NCBI RefSeq assembly: GCF_024699985.1
Contig: NZ_JAJONA010000001.1
Span: 4,222,501-4,286,500 of the forward strand
Origin: Phenylobacterium sp. J367
Lineage (GTDB): Bacteria > Pseudomonadota > Alphaproteobacteria > Caulobacterales > Caulobacteraceae
Direction of reading: 5' to 3'
Length of the DNA: 64,000 nucleotides
Below the pieces are notes generated by a model that did no database searches, had not been told where the DNA came from, and saw only the letters and a program-made list of their open reading frames with translations. Position 1 is the stretch's first letter; each line of letters begins with the position of its first letter. A program made the translations under genes and the position numbers. Below are positions 10,065 to 19,771 of this stretch, in pieces.

Positions 10065-11564
10065 TCAGGCCATGGTGGGGATGACGAAGCTCTGATCCGC
10101 CGCGGGCCGCTGGGAGGTCGGCCACCGCTGGGTGACGGTCTTGGTGCGGGTGTAGAAGCGGATGCCGTCCATGCCGTACTGGTTGAGGTCGCCGAAGCCC
10201 GACCGCTTCCAGCCGCCGAAGCTATGATAGGAGACGGGCACGGGGATCGGGACATTCACCCCGACCATGCCCACCTCGACGTCGGTGGCGAATTCGCGCG
10301 CCGCGTCGCCATCGCAGGTGAAGATGGCCACGCCATTTCCGTAGGCGTGCCGCGACGCCAGCCCCACCGCCTCCTGCAGGCTCTCAGCGCGGACGATCTG
10401 CAGCACGGGGCCGAAGATCTCCTCCTGGTAGCTGCGCATCTGGGGCGTGACCCGGTCGAAGAGCGTCGGGCCCAGGAAGTAGCCCTCCTCGTGGCCCTGC
10501 AGTCGGAAGCCTCGGCCGTCGACGACCAGCTCGGCGCCCTCGTCCACGCCCATCTGGATGTAGCTCTCGACGCGCGCCTTGTGCGCGGCGCTGACGACGG
10601 GGCCGTAATGGGCCTCGGGGTCGGTGGACACCCCCACCCTCAGGCCCGAGATCGCGTCGACGAGACGGTCGCGAAGCGCCGTCGCCGTGCGCTCGCCCAC
10701 CGGCACGACGACGGGCAGGGCCATGCAGCGCTCGCCGGCCGACCCGTAGGCGGCGCCCAGGATGTCGTTGACCGCCTGGTCGAGGTCCGCGTCGGGCATG
10801 ACGACGCCGTGGTTCTTCGCGCCGCCCATGCACTGCATCCGCTTCCCGGCGGCCGCCCCCCGCGCATAGACGTACTGGGCGATGTCCGACGAGCCGACAA
10901 AGCTGACCGCCTTGACGTCGGGATGGTCAACGAGGGCGTCCACCACCGTCTTGTCGCCTTGCACCACATTGAGGACGCCCTTCGGGGCGCCTGCTTCGAG
11001 CAGGAGTTCGGCCAGCCGCACGGGCACCGAAGGATCGCGCTCGGACGGCTTGAGCACGAAGGCGTTGCCGACCGCGATCGCGGGGGCGAGCATCCAGAGC
11101 GGGATCATCGCGGGGAAGTTGAAGGGCGTGATCCCGGCGCAGACGCCGAGCGGCTGGCGCATCGAATAGACGTCGATCCCCGGACCCGCGCCCACCGTAT
11201 GCTCGCCCTTCAGCAGGTGCGGAGCGCCGCAGACGAACTCGACGACATCGAGCCCCCGCTGGATGTCGCCCTTCGCGTCGGACACGACCTTGCCGTGCTC
11301 CGAGGCCAGCAGCCTGGCGAGTTCGTCGATCTCGGCTTCGATCAGGCGCTTGAACTCGAACATGACCCGCGCCCGGCGCTGCGGGTTCAGGGCCGCCCAG
11401 GCCGGCTGGGCGGCGCGGGCGGACGCCACGGCCGCCGCCACGGTGGCCGGATCGCCGAGGACCACCTCGGCCTGCGGACGGCCGAGGTTGGGATCGAAGA
11501 CGGGCTGACGGCCGGCGCCGCCGTCGACCGGGACGCCGTCGATGAAGTGAAGGATGGTGCGCAC
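10065..11564 (-). CDS. mmsA: CoA-acylating methylmalonate-semialdehyde dehydrogenase
   Basis: A 499-residue aldehyde dehydrogenase that converts methylmalonate (or malonate) semialdehyde plus CoA to propionyl-CoA (or acetyl-CoA) in valine, inositol or beta-alanine catabolism. It has the nucleophile Cys280 in AGERCMALPV. The general-base Glu of ordinary ALDHs is replaced by Asn-His in MGGAKNHGVV, which is diagnostic for this CoA-dependent subfamily. No other valine-pathway gene is adjacent. Confidence 0.92.
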   Translation of the reverse strand: MRTILHFIDGVPVDGGAGRQPVFDPNLGRPQAEVVLGDPATVAAAVASARAAQPAWAALNPQRRARVMFEFKRLIEAEIDELARLLASEHGKVVSDAKGDIQRGLDVVEFVCGAPHLLKGEHTVGAGPGIDVYSMRQPLGVCAGITPFNFPAMIPLWMLAPAIAVGNAFVLKPSERDPSVPVRLAELLLEAGAPKGVLNVVQGDKTVVDALVDHPDVKAVSFVGSSDIAQYVYARGAAAGKRMQCMGGAKNHGVVMPDADLDQAVNDILGAAYGSAGERCMALPVVVPVGERTATALRDRLVDAISGLRVGVSTDPEAHYGPVVSAAHKARVESYIQMGVDEGAELVVDGRGFRLQGHEEGYFLGPTLFDRVTPQMRSYQEEIFGPVLQIVRAESLQEAVGLASRHAYGNGVAIFTCDGDAAREFATDVEVGMVGVNVPIPVPVSYHSFGGWKRSGFGDLNQYGMDGIRFYTRTKTVTQRWPTSQRPAADQSFVIPTMA

Positions 11565-11652
11565 TGCGAAATCTCCGCGCAGCGCCGGACCCGCCGCCCG
11601 GACGGGTGGCGAGGCGGGCGCGATCAGGGGGTCTTGAGGGGCGCCGCGCGCT

Positions 11653-13344
11653 TCAGCGGGCGTAGGCGAGCTTGCCGTCGAGGATCGTCATGTCCACGGG
11701 GATGTCGGCGAGCTTCGCCTTGGGCGTGGTGAGGGGGTCCTGGGCGAGGACGACGAAATCCGCGACCTTGCCCACCTCGATGCTGCCGAAGTCCTTTTCG
11801 AGGAAGTTGGCCTCGGCGCTCCAGATCGTGAACATGCGGATCCCGTCCATGACGCTGATCGCCTCCTCCGGCTGCACGATGGTGCCGAACTTGGTGTCCC
11901 GGTTCACCGCCCGGGCGATGGAGAACATCGGATAGGTCGCGAAGTTCTGGGTGCCGACGGTGTCCACGCCGCCGGGCGGGCGGAAGCCGCGGTCGATGAT
12001 GGTCTTCATGGGGAAGAACTTCACGTCCGGCTCCCGCACGTTCACGTCGGTCAGGCGCCACAGGAAGGCCACCTGCGGCGAGATGATCACATTGCTCCGC
12101 TTCATCCGCTGGAGCCGCTCCTCGGTGCGCTCGGGGTCCTGCACCAGGAAGTGGGCGAAATGTTCGATCCGCAGGCGGGCGTCCTTGCGCGGCGCGGCCT
12201 TCTGGGCGGCCTCATAGGCCGTCAGCACCATGTCCTGCGCGCGGTCGCCGTTGGCGTGGACCTGGACCTGCCAGCCGGCCTGGTAGGCGCGCAGGACGAG
12301 CTTGTTCAGGGTCTCCTGATCGTAGTTCACGCCGCCCGTGTTGTTCGGCATCCAGGTGGTGCCGGAGCCGTTCCAGAACGGCTTGTAGACGGCCGCCGTC
12401 GTCCCCCAGACGCCGTCGGCGAAGAACTTCACCGCCCCGAAACGGAGCCAGTCGTCGCCCAGGCCAGTGGTCACGCCGGAGGCTTCCACCATGTCCAGCA
12501 TCTTGGGATCGCGGACGAAGTAGTTCATCCGGACCCGCGTCGGCAGCCGGCCTTCCTTCCGCAGGTCCTGCATGGCCCGGTAGGCGGTGGGCGTGGACAG
12601 GTCCGAGACCGTCGTGACCCCCCGCTTCAGGTAGAAGTCGTCCAGGATGAACCTCACCGCCTCCTTCAGCTCGGGGTAGGTGAAGGCGTCCAGCGCGGGC
12701 CAGGGGCGCCGGCGCGTCGCGGACCAGGAACACCTCGCCGTTCGGCAGCCGCTCATAGCGGCCCGAATGCCCCGGGCCGGGATCGGGCCAGTCCTTGGTC
12801 ATGCCCATGAGCTGGGCGGCCTTGTGGTTGATCAGGAGTCGTGGGCGCTCCAGATCAGACGCACCGGATTGTCCGGGAAGGCGGCGTCGAGCTCGGCCCG
12901 CGTCGGCATCACCTGGTTGTAGGTCCCCTGCCCCACGAGCCACGCGCCGGGCGGGAGCTTGGCCTGGGCCTTCCGCAGCTCGGCGATGATCGCCTTGCCG
13001 TCCTTCAGCGGCGGCGCCTGGACCTTGATGTAGCGGGACTCGACGCCCGCCATGCCCTCCACGTGGGAATGGGCGTCGATGAAGCCGGGCAACAGCGCCC
13101 GCCCCTTGAGGTCGATCACCTTGGTCTGCGGTCCGCGCCAGGCCGAGACGTCACCGACCGCCACGATACGGTTGCCCCGCACCGCCACCGCGTTCGCGAC
13201 GGTCTCCTTCGGATCGACGGTGATGACCTTGCCGTTGACCAGCACAAGATCCGCGACCTCGGGCACAGCCGCCCAGCCCGGGCCAGCCGCGACAAGCGCG
13301 ACGGACGCCGCCACCGCGGCCCAGATGTGCTTCGCCGTGTCCAT
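11653..13344 (-). CDS. Exported amidohydrolase, YtcJ-like (two frameshifts)
   Basis: Metal-dependent amidohydrolase of about 563 residues after repair. The start ATG 13344 follows an AAGGAGA ribosome site and gives a signal peptide ending near PGWA. The metal motif is FIDAHSHVEG; later elements include VQVHANGD, RIEHFAHF and the closing GKVADFVVLAQDPL. It is broken twice: one base is missing at 12835-12836 (SAHDS to LINHKAAQL) and one is extra at 12703-12706 (DAPAP to WPALDAFTYPE). The YtcJ group acts on varied amides; the substrate is unknown. Confidence 0.85.
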
Positions 13345-13559
13345 GCCCGAGTCTCCTTCGCGCCCATACGAGCGGAAGGCCGCCCCCCTGCCAAGGTGTG
13401 AACCAGGGTTCGGCCGGTGATGTGCGGTCACCACGCCCCCGCAGACGAGGGCCGCCCGGAAAGGACGGCGCCTGGCCGCCTGCGCGCATACATGCCGCTC
13501 GTGGGGCAAAGGAAAGGCGATGTGCCGATCGGCAAGATGCACGGCCTTGCCATCATAAC

Positions 13560-13569
13560 TGATGCATCA
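13560..13569. promoter_or_regulatory. Palindrome upstream of the HTH gene, possible operator
   Basis: TGATGCATCA is a perfect 10-bp palindrome ending 12 bases before the proposed GTG start at 13582. It is followed by a partial repeat (ACATCATCC). The position would suit autoregulation by the HTH protein. This is inference from symmetry only. Confidence 0.35.
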
Positions 13570-13581
13570 TACATCATCCGG

Positions 13582-13912
13582 GTGCTTACGCCCGCTCAGC
13601 TCCGCGCCGCGCGCGCCCCTCCTCGGCATCGACCAGCGCACCCTGGCCGACCTGGCAGGCGTGTCCCTGCCGACGATCCAGCGGATGGAGGCCAGCGACG
13701 GCTATGTCCGGGGTGTCGTCGACACGCTGACCAAGGTGGTGGCCGCCCTCGAACGCGAAGGCGTCGAGCTGATCGGCGAGAACAGCGTCAGCCAGGCCGG
13801 AGGACGTGGCGTCCGCCTGCGCGATCCGGCCCCGCCGGAGACGCGCCAGGCCATGGCCGCAGGGCGGCCGGCGGACCGGCCCGCCCGGTCCGCACCGGAC
13901 GATGCAGGCTGA
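13582..13912 (+). CDS. XRE-type helix-turn-helix regulator (frameshifted)
   Basis: About 109 residues after removing one C from the run 13616-13619, which joins LTPAQLRAARA to LLGIDQRTLADLAGVSLPT. The HTH (RTLADLAGVSLPTIQRMEAS) is of the short XRE type common in Alphaproteobacteria. I choose GTG 13582, just before LTPAQLRAARA, which is the usual N-terminus of this group. It ends 5 bases before the SulP start, so the two probably form a transcription unit. Confidence 0.7.
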
Positions 13913-13917
13913 TCGGC

Positions 13918-15199
13918 ATGCCGGACGGCGCCTCGACCGCGGACCTATACCTGCCGAAGCTCGCGACAGTGCTGCGGGAAGGCTACGACCGGCGCGCGTT
14001 CCGGGCGGACGCCGCCGCCGGCCTCACCGTCGCCGTCGTGGCCCTGCCGCTGTCGATGGCGATCGCCGTGGCCTCCGGCGTTTCTCCGGAACGGGGACTG
14101 TATGCGGCCATCGTCGGAGGCGCCCTGGTGTCGGCGCTGGGCGGCAGCCGCGTCCAGATCGGCGGCCCCGCCGGCGCCTTCATCGTTCTTGTCGCATCGA
14201 CCGCGGCGAGCCTCGGACTGCAGGGCCTGCTGACCGCGATCCTGCTTTCGGGCGTGATGCTGGCCCTGGTCGGTCTCTCGCGCCTGGGCTCGCTCGTGCG
14301 GCACGTCCCCCACGCCGTCACGGTCGGCTTCACCTGCGCGATCGCCGTGGTGATCGCGGCGAGCCAGTTGAAGGACTTCGCCGGCCTGCGCCTGTCCGGG
14401 CCGGAGCCCGGAGCCTTCTTCCCGAAGCTCGCGGCCCTGCTCGGCGCGGCGCCGAGCGTCAATGGCGCAGCGGTCGGCCTCGGCCTCGCCGTGGTGGCGG
14501 CGATCCTCTTCCTGCGGAGACTGCGGCCAGGCTGGCCTGGCATGCTGATCGCGGTCGCCGCCGCCGCCGGCGCGGCCTGGGCCCTGGACCTTCCCGTCGA
14601 GACGATCAGCAGCCGCTTCGGCGGAATCCCCCGCGGTCTCCCCGCCCCAGCGCTGCCGCCGCTCAGCGTTGAGCATGTCCTTCGCGCGCTGCCCGCGGCG
14701 CTTTCGTTCACCCTACTGGGGGCGGTCGAGAGCCTGCTCTCCGCCAAGGTGGCCGACAGCATGACCGGGCGCCGCCACCGCTCGAACATGGAACTCGTGG
14801 CTCAGGGCGCCGCCAATGTCGGGTCCGCGCTGTTCGGCGGGCTGTGCGTCACCGGCACCATCGCCCGGACCGCCACCAACGTCCGGGCGGGCGCGCGCAG
14901 CCCGGTGGCGGGCATCCTCCATGCCGTCTTCCTGCTGGGCTTCATGCTGCTGGCGGCTCCGCTCGCCGGCTTCATCCCGCTGGCCGCGCTGGCCGGCGTG
15001 TTGCTGGTGGTCTGCTGGACCATGGCCGAGAAGGCGGAGTTCCTGCGGCTCCTGCGGGACTGGCGGACGGCCACGGTGGTGCTGATCACCTTCGGCGTCA
15101 CCGTGGCGCACGACCTGACCCTCGGGATCGTCGCCGGCTGCCTCGCCGGCGCGGCGTTCTGGCTGACCCGACGCCCGGTCCCGGAAGAAGGCGCCCTAG
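13918..15199 (+). CDS. SulP-family anion transporter lacking a STAS domain
   Basis: About 426 residues with many membrane segments. The SulP signature appears early (AGLTVAVVALPLSMAIAVASG and VQIGGPAGAFIVLVAS, shown as separate motifs), then CVTGTIARTATNVRAGARSP. As read, the frame runs on into the next gene without a stop. If the C run 15194-15196 has one extra base, the protein ends in PVPEEGA at 15197-15199, and no STAS domain follows. Substrate (sulfate, bicarbonate or other anion) is unknown. It sits directly behind an HTH gene. Confidence 0.75.
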
Positions 15200-15321
15200 G
15201 CCGGACGCGCCGGACGTCGCGTGCGGCGAATCACCGCTACAAGTTTCGCGTGCGCTCCACCAGCCCTTGGGGTCATTGTAATTGCGCGCGACAACATGCA
15301 GCGCCGCGGACGGGGCGGGAC

Positions 15322-15522
15322 ATGCGAACGTTTTCGTTTCTCATCGAGGATCGGCGCTATGCGACGCCGATGACGCAGTTCGTCATCGCGGCGGACGAGC
15401 AGCGGGCCCGGGAGCTCGCGCTGCGCGAGCTGAAATCGTCGGGCGAGCACCTGGCCATCGAGGTGCAGGAGAACGGCCGTACGCTGTTCCGGGAACAGCA
15501 GGCGCATCAGGGCAGGGCCTGA
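15322..15522 (+). CDS. Small conserved-looking protein, unknown function
   Basis: 66 residues starting MRTFSFLIEDRRY. The composition (balanced charges, predicted strand then helix EQRARELALRELKSSGEHL) looks like a folded cytosolic protein and not a shadow. It is in frame with the SulP read-through, but I treat it as separate because a GGCGGGAC ribosome site and an ATG precede it, and because the linker between them looks non-coding. No function assigned. Confidence 0.6.
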   Translation: MRTFSFLIEDRRYATPMTQFVIAADEQRARELALRELKSSGEHLAIEVQENGRTLFREQQAHQGRA

Positions 15523-15526
15523 ACGG

Positions 15527-15799
15527 TCAGCCCTGGGCCAGCCACTCGCGAGCCTGACGCTGCGCCTCGGCGACCTCGTCCGTGGCCATCTCGGCCGACA
15601 GTTCCTTGCGGTAGATCTTGGCCTCCACCGAACCGCGCATGGCGGCGAGGTTGAACAGCATGTGGGCCGAGACGTAGTCGAGCGGCGCGCCGCCCTGCCC
15701 CGTCGAATAGAGCAACCCCAGGCGGAACAGCTCGTCACCCGTCGCATCCGGGGTCGGAAGCGGGAGGCCTTGGCTGATGGTTTCCATGCTCGCAGGCAT
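15527..15799 (-). CDS. Sel1-repeat-like small protein
   Basis: About 90 residues. The core (GDELFRLGLLYSTGQGG, then DYVSAHMLFNLAAMRG) is a single Sel1/TPR-like repeat pair, usually a protein-protein interaction surface. The start is uncertain: ATG at 15799 (with AGGGAC upstream), 15787 or 15835. It converges on the 66-residue gene with a 4-base gap. Confidence 0.65.
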   Translation of the reverse strand: MPASMETISQGLPLPTPDATGDELFRLGLLYSTGQGGAPLDYVSAHMLFNLAAMRGSVEAKIYRKELSAEMATDEVAEAQRQAREWLAQG

Positions 15800-15878
15800 G
15801 TCCCTAAGTCCCTTCATCACCGGCTGATTCCCCATTCTGGGGGACCTGATCCGGCCTTATGGGGACATAGAGAACGCC

Positions 15879-15908
15879 GGTTAGCCTGAACACATGGTTA
15901 AGCCTAAC
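15879..15908 (-). promoter_or_regulatory. CtrA half-site-like motif and inverted repeat
   Basis: Upstream of the Sel1-like gene the minus strand contains TTAACCAT (15894-15901), the known CtrA half-site motif of Caulobacter. It lies inside the inverted repeat GTTAAGCCTAAC (15897-15908), and a second half copy GGTTAGCCT is at 15879-15887. Cell-cycle control would be plausible but is inferred. Confidence 0.35.
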
Positions 15909-15988
15909 GTTGTGCAATCTTCAGGTTGAAGAACAGCGCTCGGGTCGTAAGCCGTTCAACTGGCAGTGGTTCTAGTGTTGACGCGCGC

Positions 15989-16717
15989 CTAACGGGACCG
16001 CTGGCCGAACAGCATCTTGCGGGCGGCGTCGGCCTCCTTGCCGGACGCGTTGAGGCCGGGGCCGCGGCGGAGTTCCTCGGCCTTCGCCAGCGCCCGCTGA
16101 ACGGCCTCGCGCTGCTCGATCCGCTGGTACCACGCCTTCAGGTACGGAAAGTCGTCGAGGATCGCCCCGAAGGCGCGCCAGCCCGTGACCCAGGGCCAGC
16201 TCATCATGTCGGCGATGGAGTAGTGGCCGGCCAGGTAGTCGCGACCGTCCAGGCGCTTGTTCAGGACGCCGTAGAGCCGGTCCACCTCGTTGGAGTAGCG
16301 GACGGCGCCATAGGCGATGTGGCGCTGGTCCGAGGTGACGGTGGGCGCGTAGTTGCGGAAATGGTTGGCCTGGCCGCTCATGGGACCCAGGCCCGCCATC
16401 TGCCACATGATCCATTCGTCGACGGCTACGCGGGCGCGTTCGTCGGCGGGGTAGAACTGGCCGGTCTTGCGGCCGAGGTACTGGAGGATGGCCCCGCTTT
16501 CGAAGACCGAGATCGGCTCGCCGCCCGGGCCGTCCGGGTCGACGATGGCCGGCATGCGGTTGTTGGGGCTGATCGCCAGGAACTCGGGCTTGAACTGGTC
16601 GCCGCGGCCGATGTTCACCGGCACGATCTCGTACGGCAGGCCCATCTCCTCCAGCGCGATAGTCACCTTGTGGCCATTGGGCGTGGGCCAGTAGTGGACC
16701 TCGATCGGCTGGGGCAT
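15989..16717 (-). CDS. Glutathione S-transferase, YfcG/YghU-like
   Basis: 242 residues. The N-terminal thioredoxin-fold domain carries TPNGHKVTIALEEMGLPYE and the glutathione-binding ISPNNRMPAIVDPDG and VFESGAILQYL. The C-terminal helical domain has the N-capping motif HYSIADMMSWPWV. This pattern matches nu-class enzymes such as YfcG, which act as disulfide-bond reductases. ATG 16717 is chosen because upstream codons look non-coding. Monocistronic. Confidence 0.88.
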   Translation of the reverse strand: MPQPIEVHYWPTPNGHKVTIALEEMGLPYEIVPVNIGRGDQFKPEFLAISPNNRMPAIVDPDGPGGEPISVFESGAILQYLGRKTGQFYPADERARVAVDEWIMWQMAGLGPMSGQANHFRNYAPTVTSDQRHIAYGAVRYSNEVDRLYGVLNKRLDGRDYLAGHYSIADMMSWPWVTGWRAFGAILDDFPYLKAWYQRIEQREAVQRALAKAEELRRGPGLNASGKEADAARKMLFGQRSR

Positions 16718-16966
16718 GGCGGCGCGTCCTTCTGTCTCATGTGATGCTTGGGGCATAGATGGCGAGCGCCCCGTCCCTGGCAAGCCGCAAGGGCGGAGCC
16801 GAAGCGTGGGCGGCGCGTTCTTGACCGCGCAGGGCCCCCGCGCGAGGCTTGGCCTTAGGTGCGCTTTCCGACGATTTTCAACCGCTTGCCGGCACGTTCA
16901 GCCAAAGTTCAGGCGGCGCGGCCGATCCTGAGCGCCAACAAGGGATTCTCTCGAACCGCCAACGCC

Positions 16967-17452
16967 ATGAACCGCCGCCTCGCCACCCTCCTGATCGCCG
17001 CCGCGACGCTCGCGGGCCCGCTCCTCGCGGGCTCCGAGGCCCTGGCGCGCGACGACCGTGGTCGCGGCAACGGGCGCGGCGGCTGGGAACAGCGCGGGGA
17101 TCGTGGTCCGCCGCGCGGCCAGGGCGAACGCGGCCAGTACGAGCGCCGGCAGCCGGATCGGCAGTGGGTGGACGATGGCCCGCGACGGGACCGCGGCCCC
17201 CGCGCGGCGAGGGCCAGAACCGCGGGAACGGCCGCAACTACTACGGCCCGCCGCCCGGGGAGAACGCCCAGCCACGCTCCTACGGCGTGCGCCGGGGCGG
17301 CTACCTGCCGCCGGACGCGCGCGGGCGCCGAGGTCCAGGATCCCGAACGCTACCGCCTGCGGCCCCCGCCCCGCGGCTTCCGCTGGGTGCGGGCCGGCGG
17401 CGGCTACGCCCTGGTCGGCCCCGACGGCCAGATCTTCGACATGATCCGGTAG
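16967..17452 (+). CDS. RcnB-family periplasmic protein (two frameshifts)
   Basis: About 161 residues after repair. It has a signal peptide (MNRRLATLLIAAATLAG... to EALA), then an Arg/Gly-rich low-complexity stretch (DDRGRGNGRGGWEQRG). The C-terminal RcnB motif is YRLRPPPRGFRWVRAGGGY, ending in QIFDMIR. One C is missing at 17197-17201 and one G is extra at 17323-17325. RcnB in E. coli affects nickel/cobalt homeostasis; the role here is not established. It converges on gatB with a 7-base gap. Confidence 0.75.
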   Translation: MNRRLATLLIAAATLAGPLLAGSEALARDDRGRGNGRGGWEQRGDRGPPRGQGERGQYERRQPDRQWVDDGPRRDRGPRAARARTAGTAATTTARRPGRTPSHAPTACAGAATCRRTRAGAEVQDPERYRLRPPPRGFRWVRAGGGYALVGPDGQIFDMIR

Positions 17453-17459
17453 CTGGGGC

Positions 17460-18953
17460 TCAAAGCCCCAGCTTCGCCTTCAGCAACTCGTTGACCGCGC
17501 CGGGGTTCGCCTTGCCCTGGGTGGCCTTCATCACCTGGCCGACGAACCAGCCGATGGCCTGCGGCTTCTCCTTCACCGCCGACGCCTGGCCCGGGTTGGC
17601 GGCGATCAGCTCGTCGATGATCTTCTCGAGCGCGCCGGTGTCGGAGACCTGTTTCAGGCCCTGCTTTTCGACGATCTCGGAGGCGCTGCCCTCGCCCAGC
17701 CACATCCGCTCGAAGACGTCCTTGGCGATCTTGGAGGAGATCACCCCCTCCTCGATGAGCTGGACGAGCTCGGCGACGGCGGCCGGGAAGATCGGGCTGT
17801 TCTCGATGCCGATGCCCCCGGCCGTCAGCTTGGCGGCCAGGTCGTTGGTCACCCAGTTGGCGACCAGCTTGGCGTCGCGGCCCTTGGCGGCGGCCTCATA
17901 GAAGTCGGCGCGGGCCTGTTCCGAGATCAGCACGCCGGCGTCGTAGGCCGAGAGGCCGTACTGCGACTGGAAACGGGCCTTCTTCGCGTCCGGCAGCTCA
18001 GGGAGCGCCGCCTCGATGCGCTTGATCCAGGCGGGATCGAGCTCCAGCGGCAGCAGGTCCGGGTCCGGGAAATAGCGGTAGTCGTGCGCCTCTTCCTTGG
18101 AGCGCATGGACCGGGTCTCGCCCTTCACCGTGTCGAACAGGCGCGTCTCCTGGTCGATCTTGCCGCCGTCCTCGAGGATCTCGATCTGGCGGCGCGCCTC
18201 GTACTCGATGGCCTGCTGGATGAAGCGGAACGAGTTGACGTTCTTGATCTCGCAGCGCGTGCCGAGGTGGCTGAAGTCGTTGGTCGCCCGGTACTTCTCG
18301 TAGTCGCCCGGACGGCAGACCGAGACGTTCACGTCGGCGCGCAGATTGCCCTTCTCCATGTCGCCGTCGCAGGTGCCGAGATAGACGAGGATCGTCCGCA
18401 GCTTCTTCACATAGGCGGCCGCCTCCTCGGACGAACGCATGTCGGGCCGCGAGACGATCTCCATCAGGGCGGTGCCGGCCCGGTTCAGGTCGACGTAGGT
18501 GGCGTTCGGGTCCTGGTCGTGCAGGCTCTTGCCGGCGTCCTGCTCCAGGTGCAGCCGCTCGATGCGCACGGTGAAGGTCGAGCCGTCGTCGCGCTCGACG
18601 ATGACCTCGCCCTCGCCGACGATCGGGTCCTTGAACTGGCTGATCTGATAGCCCTGCGGCAGGTCCGGATAGAAGTAGTTCTTCCGGTCGAACCGGCTCT
18701 TCAGGTTGATCTGGGCCTTGAGGCCGAGCCCGGTCTTCACCGCCTGCTCGACGCAGTGGCGGTTGATCACCGGCAGCATGCCCGGCATGGCGGCGTCCAC
18801 GAGGCTGACCTGCTCGTTCGGCCCCGCGCCGAAGCCCACGGCCGCGCCCGAGAAAAGTTTGGCGTTGGAGGCGACCTGGGCGTGGACCTCCAGGCCCAGC
18901 ACGATTTCCCACGGGCCGGTCCGGCCCTGGATCAGCTTGGTGTTCTCGCTCAT
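17460..18953 (-). CDS. gatB: Asp/Glu-tRNA amidotransferase subunit B
   Basis: 497 residues, full length. It is the kinase/tRNA-binding subunit of GatCAB, which converts Asp-tRNA(Asn) and Glu-tRNA(Gln) to the amidated forms. Recognisable are EIVLGLEVHAQVASNAKLFSG, FDRKNYFYPDLPQGYQISQF, the EDAGKS-type loop and the C-terminal YqeY-like tail. Start ATG 18953. It is separated from gatC-gatA by two plus-strand genes, so it must have its own promoter. Confidence 0.96.
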   Translation of the reverse strand: MSENTKLIQGRTGPWEIVLGLEVHAQVASNAKLFSGAAVGFGAGPNEQVSLVDAAMPGMLPVINRHCVEQAVKTGLGLKAQINLKSRFDRKNYFYPDLPQGYQISQFKDPIVGEGEVIVERDDGSTFTVRIERLHLEQDAGKSLHDQDPNATYVDLNRAGTALMEIVSRPDMRSSEEAAAYVKKLRTILVYLGTCDGDMEKGNLRADVNVSVCRPGDYEKYRATNDFSHLGTRCEIKNVNSFRFIQQAIEYEARRQIEILEDGGKIDQETRLFDTVKGETRSMRSKEEAHDYRYFPDPDLLPLELDPAWIKRIEAALPELPDAKKARFQSQYGLSAYDAGVLISEQARADFYEAAAKGRDAKLVANWVTNDLAAKLTAGGIGIENSPIFPAAVAELVQLIEEGVISSKIAKDVFERMWLGEGSASEIVEKQGLKQVSDTGALEKIIDELIAANPGQASAVKEKPQAIGWFVGQVMKATQGKANPGAVNELLKAKLGL

Positions 18954-19077
18954 GTCCCGCCTTCTAGTGCGCCGCGGCGTGATGCGGAAGGCGCGGCGGC
19001 GACGACACTTGCGCAAACGCCGTAAAATGCGCTCATGCTGGAGAACGACGCTCCGGCGTCGGGGGAGGAACCAGACC

Positions 19078-19416
19078 ATGAACCTCACGATCCTTGCGAG
19101 CCTGGCGGCCGCCGCCGCCCTCAGCGCGGCCCCTGCCCTGGCGCAGAACACCGCCGCCGCCCCGGCCGCGCAGCCCGCGGAGACCACCGCGCCGGCGGCG
19201 GCGCTGTCGGTTGAGACCACTCCGATCGAGACCATCGCCGCCAATCCGGAGGGCAAGGCCGCCATGGAGAAGGTGCTGCCCGGCATCACCAGCCATCCGG
19301 CCTACGACCAGTTCAAGGCGTTCACGCTCTCGCAGATCCAGCCCATGAGCGAGGGGGCGGTCAGCACCGACCACCTGAAGGCCATCCAGGCCGAGCTGGA
19401 CAAGATTAACAAGTAA
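19078..19416 (+). CDS. Small secreted protein, tandem paralogue 1
   Basis: 112 residues with a strong ribosome site (GGGGGAGGAA) before ATG 19078. It has a signal peptide ending PALAQ and an Ala/Pro-rich mature N-terminus. The conserved core (LSVETTPIETIAANPEGKAA, GITSHPAYDQF, QIQPMSEGAVS, LKAIQAELDKI) is shared with the next gene. I do not recognise the family; it is likely periplasmic. Confidence 0.7.
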   Translation: MNLTILASLAAAAALSAAPALAQNTAAAPAAQPAETTAPAAALSVETTPIETIAANPEGKAAMEKVLPGITSHPAYDQFKAFTLSQIQPMSEGAVSTDHLKAIQAELDKINK

Positions 19417-19453
19417 CCTCTAGCCCATTGCATCTCTGGGGAAGGAAATACCA

Positions 19454-19765
19454 ATGAACCGCACCATCATCGCGGGGGCCGCGGCGCTCGCCGCCCTCGT
19501 CGCCGCGCCGGCCATGGCCCAGGCTCCGGCCGCCGCCTCGGCCGCCTCGGCGTCGGCCAAGCTCTCGGTCGAGACCACGCCGATCGGCGAGATCGTCAAG
19601 AACGAGCAGGCCAAGGCCGCGCTCGAGAAGGCCATCCCGGCCATCGCCCAGTTCTACGACCAGATCGCCACCATGACGCTGACCCAGGTCGCGCCGATGA
19701 GCCAGGGCGCCATCGACGACGCCAAGCTCAAGGAAATCCAGGCCGAGTTCGACAAGATCAAGTAG
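19454..19765 (+). CDS. Small secreted protein, tandem paralogue 2
   Basis: 103 residues, 37 bases after its paralogue. It has a signal peptide ending PAMAQA and the same core: KLSVETTPIGEIVKNEQAKA, AIPAIAQFYDQI, QVAPMSQGAID, LKEIQAEFDKIK. The matching blocks in the same order show a tandem duplication. The two genes may be cotranscribed; an inverted-repeat element follows. Confidence 0.7.
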   Translation: MNRTIIAGAAALAALVAAPAMAQAPAAASAASASAKLSVETTPIGEIVKNEQAKAALEKAIPAIAQFYDQIATMTLTQVAPMSQGAIDDAKLKEIQAEFDKIK

Positions 19766-19771
19766 GTCGCA

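Noticed and set aside
13918..15522. SulP transporter fused to a C-terminal 66-residue domain
   Set aside because: The joining stretch looks non-coding, an ATG and ribosome site precede the small protein, and one fewer C at 15194-15196 gives a stop right after the membrane domain.
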